Below are positions 58,754 to 64,000 of a DNA stretch of 64,000 bases, piece after piece. Source of the DNA: Pseudomonas marincola (lineage in GTDB: Bacteria > Pseudomonadota > Gammaproteobacteria > Pseudomonadales > Pseudomonadaceae); assembly GCF_900116605.1 (NCBI RefSeq), contig NZ_FPBC01000008.1:186001-250000 (forward strand), in the 5' to 3' direction. Below the pieces are notes generated by a model. That model was not told the DNA's origin and did not search any database. It was given only the letters and a program-made list of their open reading frames with translations. The position numbers were made by a program, and so were the translations under genes. The number at the start of each line of letters is the position of its first letter. Position 1 is the stretch's first letter.

Positions 58754-59860
58754 ATGACCACCCCAAATATTACCTTCCGCCTACAGCATCTGCGTCGCAA
58801 GCACGGCCTGACGCAAGAGGCTCTCGCCGAAGCACTTGGCTTCAAGGATCGCCAGACTCTGTCTCAGATCGAGACCGGAGAGCGCAAACTCAGCTCCGAG
58901 GAAATGGTTCGAGCAGCGGAAGTGTTTGGCGTTTCCCTAGACTACTTTACCGATCCTTTTGAACTAGCAGGGGAAGGCCATTTCTCTTGGCGGCAAAACG
59001 GCACTAAGCCCGAACTGCTGGATGATTTCGAGCTGCGAGCAGGCCGGTGGATAGCGGCCTATCGCCACCTATCGAAGCTGAAAGGAGAGGTGATTAACTC
59101 GTCAACTCGGCGAGTGGCGCTGAATCACCAATCTACCTTCGAAGAGGCTGTCGCCGAAGGCGAGGCTATGGGAAAGGCTCTTGAGCTTGGTAATATTCCA
59201 TCTCAGAGGCTAGCTGATGCGCTCGAGGAAAAGCTTGACACTCTTGTACTTGAAGTTGACACCGAGCAAGGCATCTCCGGGGCAGCATGCCGGCTGAACC
59301 AGCTGAACGCAATTGTGATCAACCGGAATGAAACTCTGGCTCGGCGCAATTACGATATGGCCCACGAGCTTTTTCACCTAATAACTTGGGACACAATGCC
59401 GCCTCCTAGGCTGGATATTGAAACTCCAACTGATAAGAAATCGAAACGAGTAGAGCAGCTCGCTGACAATTTTGCGGCAGGCTTGCTCATGCCGGGCAGT
59501 CTAATTGAGAGGCTAATTGAGAAGTCTGAGCTAAAAAAAGGTTCAGAACTCGCAACCTGGCTTACCTCAAATGCGCAGATTCTTGGAGTTAGTGCGGTTG
59601 CTCTTCAATGGCGGTTGGTTAACATGGGCAAGCTCAATAAGAGTGCCATTGTTAGCGAAGAATTTATTCGAAACCTTGGTGAGGCTCAGCGCACCAAGCC
59701 ACCAGCCAAGTACGGTAAGCGATTTATGGCGGCCCTGGGCTGGGGCATTGACGAGGGTTATGTCTCGGTGCGCAGAGGAGCCTCGCTTCTGGGCGTGACC
59801 GTAGATGAGCTTGCGAAGCTCTTCGAGAATCATAATCTCCCGACTCCGTACGACCTTTGA
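58754..59860 (+). CDS. XRE-family regulator fused to an ImmA/IrrE metallopeptidase domain
   Basis: 368 residues from ATG 58754 (MTTPNITFRLQHLRRKHGLT), GGAGGAG just upstream. An N-terminal Cro/C1-type helix-turn-helix (about 7-65; LTQEALAEALGFKDRQTLSQ) is joined to a COG2856 domain (about 150-300) with the zinc motif HELFH (204-208) in RRNYDMAHELFHLITWD. Such two-domain proteins occur as antitoxin-like partners of downstream toxins in islands and phages, and others are damage-induced derepressors. The next gene (a PIN-like protein) starts 8 bases after its stop, so the pair reads as one module. Confidence 0.9.
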   Translation: MTTPNITFRLQHLRRKHGLTQEALAEALGFKDRQTLSQIETGERKLSSEEMVRAAEVFGVSLDYFTDPFELAGEGHFSWRQNGTKPELLDDFELRAGRWIAAYRHLSKLKGEVINSSTRRVALNHQSTFEEAVAEGEAMGKALELGNIPSQRLADALEEKLDTLVLEVDTEQGISGAACRLNQLNAIVINRNETLARRNYDMAHELFHLITWDTMPPPRLDIETPTDKKSKRVEQLADNFAAGLLMPGSLIERLIEKSELKKGSELATWLTSNAQILGVSAVALQWRLVNMGKLNKSAIVSEEFIRNLGEAQRTKPPAKYGKRFMAALGWGIDEGYVSVRRGASLLGVTVDELAKLFENHNLPTPYDL

Positions 59861-59868
59861 GGATAACG

Positions 59869-60375
59869 ATGTTCGAGAAGGATCAAATCGTACTTGTCGA
59901 TACCAATGTGATCCTAGAGGCTCACAGGGTCACTTGCTGGAACACGTTAGCGAGCTATTTCAGGCTTGCGACGGTTGAGACTGTCGTGGAAGAAACTCAA
60001 ACGGGCTTTCAGAACAGAAGCCCAGCTCAGACGATTCAATTGGCACCTCTTCGTGGCTCATTCCATCACATCGAAAATATCACGAATGAGGCAAGGGCTC
60101 AGTTCGCACTGGACAACCCTAACGTGTTGCTCGATCCAGGTGAGCGCGACTTGATAATTTACGCCCGGTCGCTTGATCCTAAGACGACGTGGTTCCTGAA
60201 TAGCCCGGATATGGCCGCAGTCCGCTACTGCCATCACAGCAAATGGCTGGATCGACTAGTGTCTCTGGAGGCCATGAACAAGCACATTAGCGCCCATACA
60301 ACCAGTAACCTTCGAGATAACTTCTCGGAAAATTGGCTGAGCGTACGCAAGACCAAACTGCTGCTCGGGATGTAA
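59869..60375 (+). CDS. DUF4411 PIN-like putative toxin nuclease
   Basis: 168 residues from ATG 59869 (MFEKDQIVLVDTNVILEAHR), with GAGGA 6 bases upstream; an earlier start overlapping the previous stop is possible. PIN-like acidic residues are visible: Asp 11 in VLVDTNVILEAHR, Glu 92/Asp 94 in GERDLIIYAR and Asp 114 in NSPDMAAVRYC. The DUF4411 family is known downstream of XRE-COG2856 genes, and RNA cleavage is inferred from the PIN fold. It is the last gene before attR, a place often held by maintenance modules. Confidence 0.82.
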   Translation: MFEKDQIVLVDTNVILEAHRVTCWNTLASYFRLATVETVVEETQTGFQNRSPAQTIQLAPLRGSFHHIENITNEARAQFALDNPNVLLDPGERDLIIYARSLDPKTTWFLNSPDMAAVRYCHHSKWLDRLVSLEAMNKHISAHTTSNLRDNFSENWLSVRKTKLLLGM

Positions 60376-60431
60376 TGACAGCCTTATGCCAGCCTCTTCG
60401 CTGGAGGGCACGTAATTGCTTGCTTGGCTGC

Positions 60432-60450
60432 GGGTTCAAATCCCCCCGGC
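60432..60450 (+). repeat. attR, right copy of the island attachment repeat
   Basis: GGGTTCAAATCCCCCCGGC, identical to 42514-42532, followed by CCACCATTTG (one T fewer than the TCCACCA of ssrA). This is a remnant of a tmRNA 3' end, not a gene. Confidence 0.9.
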
Positions 60451-60469
60451 CCACCATTTGAAACACATT

Positions 60470-60509
60470 AAGCCCTTGAATTTCCAAGTGATCTTCAGGG
60501 GCTTTTTGC
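60470..60509 (+). terminator. Displaced ssrA terminator, right of attR
   Basis: AAGCCC-TTGAA ... TTCAG-GGGCTT hairpin followed by TTTTTG, 20 bases after the attR repeat. It stands where an ssrA terminator would be before island entry. The stretch to 60617 shows no gene. Confidence 0.65.
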
Positions 60510-60617
60510 TTTCTGCGTTCCCAGTTAGCTCAGACCATTGCATTCACCGCAAGGAACGGGCTTTAGTCTTTCTGGGCCGAGAATGTCTCCCTCGGCCCAG
60601 AGCAGCCGATTAATCAA

Positions 60618-61475
60618 TCAACTCCCGCCGTCTGAGCCAGACTCCAGCTCTCGTAAAAGCTTCTGCAATGCTTTATGCCTTTGCAGATAGCTATCAATCA
60701 GAGGATTGAGCAAGCCTCGCAGCAGTGCAATTGGTGTCCATCTTCCAGGCACAACAATATGCGGCCGGCGAGAACGCATACCTTGCGTAATCGCTTTGGC
60801 CACCTGCTGGGGCTGGATGGGTTGGCGCAGATAGTTCGGCAGCACGGTTTCGTTCATTCGTGTGGCCAGGTCATTACCGCCGAAGGCAATCTTGGCTATA
60901 GCCGTTTCGGTCCAGCCCGGATAGACCACACTGACCGTGGCACCGGTGCCGCCCAGCTCGACGAGCAAGGCACGCGCCAAGGCCTCTACGCCAGCCTTGG
61001 AAGCGGCATAAGGTGCGTTAACCAGACCGTTTATGAAGGCATAGATGGATGAGGTCACCAGTATCTGTCCCTGATTGCGAATGACTTCCGGCAAGGCCGC
61101 CTGCATCGTATTCCACACACCGAACAGATCCACTTCGACGATGCGCCGAAACTCATCCGTGGGGCATATACGCAAAGTCTTGGGATCGCTGCGCCAGGCA
61201 ATGCCTGCATTGGCGAATGCCACATCGAGGCGGCCAAAGCGCTCAACCGCGCTCTGCACCACTCTTTTTGAAGCCTCGGCATCGGTCACATCCAGCGCCA
61301 GCGGAAGGACTCGTTCGGCGTCGAACTCCTGAGCGAGCTGGTCAACCGCCTCTTGCTGCATGTCCGTAAGCACCAACAAAGCCCCCAAGCTATACAGCTC
61401 ACGCGCGGTGGCGGCGCCTATTCCCCCGGCGGCGCCGGTAATCAGTATTACTTTGCCTATGAAGTCGTAAGCCAT
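60618..61475 (-). CDS. Short-chain dehydrogenase/reductase (SDR)
   Basis: 285 residues from ATG 61475 (MAYDFIGKVILITGAAGGIG), GGGGATC upstream. Rossmann fold with glycine loop TGAAGGIG (13-20), Asp 38 after the second strand (VLTDM), which favours NAD over NADP, NAG (89-91) and the catalytic set Ser about 142-143 (TSSIYAF), Tyr 156 and Lys 160 (YAASK). It follows the DUF1254 gene by about 30 bases and the alkylsulfatase gene upstream, so it may oxidise an alcohol released from alkyl sulfates. Substrate not shown by sequence. Confidence 0.88.
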   Translation of the reverse strand: MAYDFIGKVILITGAAGGIGAATARELYSLGALLVLTDMQQEAVDQLAQEFDAERVLPLALDVTDAEASKRVVQSAVERFGRLDVAFANAGIAWRSDPKTLRICPTDEFRRIVEVDLFGVWNTMQAALPEVIRNQGQILVTSSIYAFINGLVNAPYAASKAGVEALARALLVELGGTGATVSVVYPGWTETAIAKIAFGGNDLATRMNETVLPNYLRQPIQPQQVAKAITQGMRSRRPHIVVPGRWTPIALLRGLLNPLIDSYLQRHKALQKLLRELESGSDGGS

Positions 61476-61505
61476 GTTGCGATCCCCAAACAATCAGTCC
61501 GTGTT

Positions 61506-62891
61506 TTAGAGGCGCTCAATACCGGGCATTTGCCACTGGCCATCGAGCATGCGCTGGGTCGGCAGATAAATACGGCCGGTTATGCTGAACGGACCACTGT
61601 TGGGAGTGGGGAGCCAGTTACTCAGTTGCTCCTCTCCCGGTGCTTCGCTCTGCATCAGCAGATCCAGCGAACCATCGGGGTTGTAGACCAACTTATCGCG
61701 GTCACCCAGCGCAAAGCGGTGCAGAGGGTTGGGGATTAGATAGCCGTCATCATCGTAAGCGGTCAGCGACCAGAAGGCCTTGGCAGGTGGAAGCTGGTCC
61801 GCAGCGAAGTGCAGGCGATAGCGCTGATCACCTTGTAGCACCTCACCGTGGGCATCGGTTATGGCGTTGAGGTAGGTGGCTTCGGCAGCGAGGTTGGCAC
61901 CAAAACCAACCATGGCCACTACCGCGCGAACGCCGTAGTCCTGGCCAAAGGCGGCGATATGCTTGGGCGCTTGTCGCCAACCGTTGACGAGTAGATCGCG
62001 ACGTTCCAGAGCCTCGTGCATCTCCCGCTCCGCCAGCCACATGCCCACTGCCACGGTTTTCTCCTGCAGCCAGTTCCAACGCGGCTCGCCCTCGCCAACC
62101 CGCACGCCAAGCTGCTCCAATTCGGCCACGGCGGCAGCGTCTGTCGCGGCGGCCGGATTGTCCTCCATCAATCTCGACAACTGTCCGAAGAAGGCCCGAG
62201 GGGCCAGCTTACGCATCTCGAACAGTGGTGACGGTGGCAATTGCTCAGGCAATTTGAACGGCAGCGCCTCGACCACTTTGTCCTGCTTCCAGTCGTCGAG
62301 GCTGCGCAGACTGAGCCCAGCCTGTATGGCATGCACAGCGCTATAGTCAGCTTTTCCATTGGTTTGAATCCGGCCGAGCAGCCAGTTCATGCGTGTGGAT
62401 GAACGCAGCAAGGTCATGCCTTCCGGAACTTGGCCATCCCAGTCAGGCCCCGCGAGCAAGAAGCGCCCGCCTTCGTCACCTGTTGTACGCGTGCCAACAC
62501 TGGCAAACACGTTGCTCCAGGCATCGAGAAACTGCATCACCAGATAACGCGAGCAGGCTGGAACCTCAAACACCCAGGGCCCTGCCTCCATATCAAGCCA
62601 AGCCTGGGTATAGAGCGTGTCTATATTCGGCCTGACGAAAACCCGAAAGTCAGCCTCGGGAAATTCGGCCATGTTCACCAGGCGATTGGCCGGAGCGATC
62701 GAGTGAGTGAAGCTGTTGCGCGTAAGCTCGGTAAGCACCAACGGATAGCCAAACACGTAACTCTTGGCAGCCAGGCGGACGGTGCCCATCTGGCTCCACA
62801 GAGTGCTGCCGACAATCAATAATACAACCAGCCCAACCCATAGCCAGTTGCGAACACTGGGCCGCTTCTGGAGTTTTTCTGAAGTGTTCAT
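61506..62891 (-). CDS. DUF1254/DUF1214 membrane-anchored protein
   Basis: 461 residues. An N-terminal membrane helix (about 15-33, NWLWVGLVVLLIVGSTLW) puts the rest in the periplasm. The DUF1254 domain (about 38-180; YPLVLTELTRNSFTH, RPNIDTLYTQAWLDMEAGPW, YLVMQFLDAWSNVFAS) is followed by a DUF1214 domain (about 340-455; AFWSLTAYDDDGYLIPNP, SNWLPTPNSGPFSITGRIYL). The biochemical role of this family is not settled. It starts 12 bases after the alkylsulfatase stop, so the two are surely co-transcribed. Confidence 0.88.
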   Translation of the reverse strand: MNTSEKLQKRPSVRNWLWVGLVVLLIVGSTLWSQMGTVRLAAKSYVFGYPLVLTELTRNSFTHSIAPANRLVNMAEFPEADFRVFVRPNIDTLYTQAWLDMEAGPWVFEVPACSRYLVMQFLDAWSNVFASVGTRTTGDEGGRFLLAGPDWDGQVPEGMTLLRSSTRMNWLLGRIQTNGKADYSAVHAIQAGLSLRSLDDWKQDKVVEALPFKLPEQLPPSPLFEMRKLAPRAFFGQLSRLMEDNPAAATDAAAVAELEQLGVRVGEGEPRWNWLQEKTVAVGMWLAEREMHEALERRDLLVNGWRQAPKHIAAFGQDYGVRAVVAMVGFGANLAAEATYLNAITDAHGEVLQGDQRYRLHFAADQLPPAKAFWSLTAYDDDGYLIPNPLHRFALGDRDKLVYNPDGSLDLLMQSEAPGEEQLSNWLPTPNSGPFSITGRIYLPTQRMLDGQWQMPGIERL

Positions 62892-62903
62892 AGTGACTCT
62901 CCG

Positions 62904-64000
62904 TCAGCGTATGGTCAGGCCAAAAGGTTCTTCACTGAAGTCGAAGCAACCGAGAAAGGTTTTGATGTCGAGCAGACTGCCGTCGATCTTCACATCACCC
63001 ATCAAGGCACCTTTCACCAGACCACCCTCGCCGGTCAGCAGGGTCTCCATAAAACGTTTGTCCATCGTCAGCTTGAGCGTGGTTCCCTCCGGAATCCCCT
63101 GGTGCAACTGCGCCACCCCGCGACGCACTTCCAGGGCCAGTTGCTCACCCGTGTCGGGAAACTCGAACCCGAGGGTCAGTTGCACATCGTTAGCCTTTTC
63201 AGGGTCGACGCGCGTCACCCAATTCTGCAAAAAGATTTGCGGGGTGAAGCTGCGCACCATATCGGGCGACAACATGACTTTGCGTATTTCAGCCGTGCGC
63301 TGACGAATTTGCTCGCCATCGAATTTGCCTTCCAGCTCCATGGCGCTCATCAGGTACCAGTTGCGCCAGTTGAAATTCATGCTGGCGTAACCCATTTTGC
63401 GGAAACTGCGCGCCTTAATATCGCGAGCCAGTTTGTCATCGTGATCCATGCGAATAACGTAGCTGGACAGCTCTGCAGCCCACTGATAATCACCTTTGAG
63501 ATAAGCATCGCCTGCAGCCAGAAGCACCTTTTCGCGCCCACCCATCAAAGCGATCAGACGCTCTGCCTTCACTTTGGGCGGGGTCGGGTCGAGATCCACC
63601 GGGTCACCTTGGAACCAGCCAAGATAGCCGTTGTAAATCTGCCGAACGCTGTGCTTCACCGTGCCGTACATCTCTCGCAGATACGGCGAATAACCAGCCA
63701 GATGAGCAGGCAGCTTGACCTTCTCGACCAGCTCATCTGGCGTCAGGCCCTTGTTCATCCAGCGCACGGTCTGGTCGTGAACATAAGCCATGCCGTCGCG
63801 TGTCATGCGCAGCACTTCTTCGACCTTATCCGCACCCTCGACAGGACGTCCGTGGAGCGGTACCAGATGCTCGGCGTGAAGTTCACGCAGCATGTCGATG
63901 CTGGCAATCCACTCGACCGGATCGCGGAACTTGGTGCCGCGCAGGGTGTGGATATTGGGAAATGCCGGGCCCTGTTGCACGTCAGAGCTAATCAGCACTC
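62904..64000 (-). CDS. Alkyl sulfatase, SdsA1/BDS1 type (partial, N-terminus off the window)
   Basis: Visible are about 365 C-terminal residues of a metallo-beta-lactamase-fold alkylsulfatase that hydrolyses alkyl sulfate esters such as SDS; the frame is open at the right edge, and most of the metal-binding domain lies outside. Seen: the end of the lactamase domain with HLVPLHGRPVEGADKV (metal-ligand His), the alkylsulfatase dimerisation domain (SPYLREMYGTVKHSVRQIYN, GYLGWFQGDPVDLDPTPPK), and the C-terminal SCP2-like lipid-binding domain (from about NDVQLTLGFEFPD). First visible gene of a probable sulfatase-DUF1254-SDR operon. Confidence 0.93.
   Translation of the reverse strand, partial: VLISSDVQQGPAFPNIHTLRGTKFRDPVEWIASIDMLRELHAEHLVPLHGRPVEGADKVEEVLRMTRDGMAYVHDQTVRWMNKGLTPDELVEKVKLPAHLAGYSPYLREMYGTVKHSVRQIYNGYLGWFQGDPVDLDPTPPKVKAERLIALMGGREKVLLAAGDAYLKGDYQWAAELSSYVIRMDHDDKLARDIKARSFRKMGYASMNFNWRNWYLMSAMELEGKFDGEQIRQRTAEIRKVMLSPDMVRSFTPQIFLQNWVTRVDPEKANDVQLTLGFEFPDTGEQLALEVRRGVAQLHQGIPEGTTLKLTMDKRFMETLLTGEGGLVKGALMGDVKIDGSLLDIKTFLGCFDFSEEPFGLTIR

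Larger units (their letters stand above)
42514..60450. mobile_element. Integrative element (genomic island) in the 3' end of ssrA
   Basis: About 17.9 kb between two copies of the 19-base sequence GGGTTCAAATCCCCCCGGC, the left one inside tmRNA. Cargo: AlpA-like regulator, DUF3987 protein, type I restriction operon with extra nucleases, repeat-rich DNA, serine recombinase, Xis/Int pair and an XRE-ImmA/PIN pair. The tyrosine integrase lies near the right end, reading towards attR. The gene content and the tmRNA target are typical of integrative islands. No conjugation genes or phage structural genes are seen, so transfer would need help from elsewhere. Confidence 0.92.

Noticed and set aside
60419..60460. 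A tRNA-like sequence (GGTTCAAATCC ... CCACCA) that might be a tRNA gene
   Set aside because: Only the T-arm and acceptor strand are present; upstream sequence does not form the rest of a cloverleaf. It is the attR remnant of ssrA.

Overview
The window is a chromosomal segment of a Pseudomonas-type gammaproteobacterium. This rests on gene order and protein sequence: the dcw cell-wall/division cluster, rnpB, rsmI-lpoA-yraN-gmhA-BON, sspAB, petABC, rpsI-rplM, fur/bamE, rnfH-ratA, smpB, lldR/lldPDE and ssrA appear in the arrangement I know from Pseudomonas aeruginosa, and the MurC, MurF, MraZ, LldR and Fur sequences look pseudomonad throughout. The species cannot be fixed from the sequence alone.

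Layout. (1) 1-15171: the dcw cluster on the minus strand, mraZ-rsmH-ftsL-ftsI-murE-murF-mraY-murD-ftsW-murG-murC-ddlB-ftsQ-ftsA (ftsA runs off the left edge). Nearly every junction overlaps or touches, and one promoter with four phased MraZ boxes precedes mraZ. (2) 15381-20252: rnpB and rsmI (minus), then lpoA-yraN-gmhA/diaA-BON lipoprotein (plus). (3) 20322-20740: two REP-doublet (REPIN-like) palindromic elements. (4) 20812-25623: rplM-rpsI, petABC and sspA-sspB (minus). (5) 25874-31170: an aldo/keto reductase, fur, bamE, rnfH-ratA, a sodium-dependent transporter, and smpB with a -10 box so close to the ATG that its mRNA may be leaderless. (6) 31290-32100: a tandem array of 3.3 more REPIN-like elements. 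(7) 32144-39100: the lactate-utilisation locus, lldR and lldP-lldD-lldE, with a perfect LldR operator. (8) 39217-42010: a small periplasmic protein and an orphan hybrid-less sensor histidine kinase. (9) 42153-42539: ssrA (tmRNA).

(10) 42514-60450: a genomic island of about 18 kb inserted at the 3' end of ssrA and bounded by a 19-bp direct repeat. It carries an AlpA-type regulator, a DUF3987 primase/helicase-like protein, a five-gene minus-strand restriction operon (hsdM, a DUF1016/YhcG PD-(D/E)XK nuclease, hsdS, hsdR, mrr), a 958-bp repeat-rich non-coding stretch, several small or unknown genes, a serine recombinase, an excisionase/tyrosine integrase pair, and an XRE-ImmA/PIN (DUF4411) pair resembling a toxin-antitoxin module next to attR. 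The host ssrA terminator seems to have been pushed to the right of attR. (11) 60618-64000: minus-strand alkylsulfatase (partial), a DUF1254 protein and an SDR dehydrogenase, probably one operon for alkyl sulfate breakdown.

The points I find least routine are the structured repeat cluster in the island (53690-53970), the shared 25-bp motif upstream of both the alpA-like and xis/int modules, the DUF1016 nuclease translationally embedded in a type I restriction operon, the asymmetric GGAG-footed REPIN array, and the predicted leaderless smpB. No CRISPR array, rRNA, intact tRNA gene or insertion sequence was seen.
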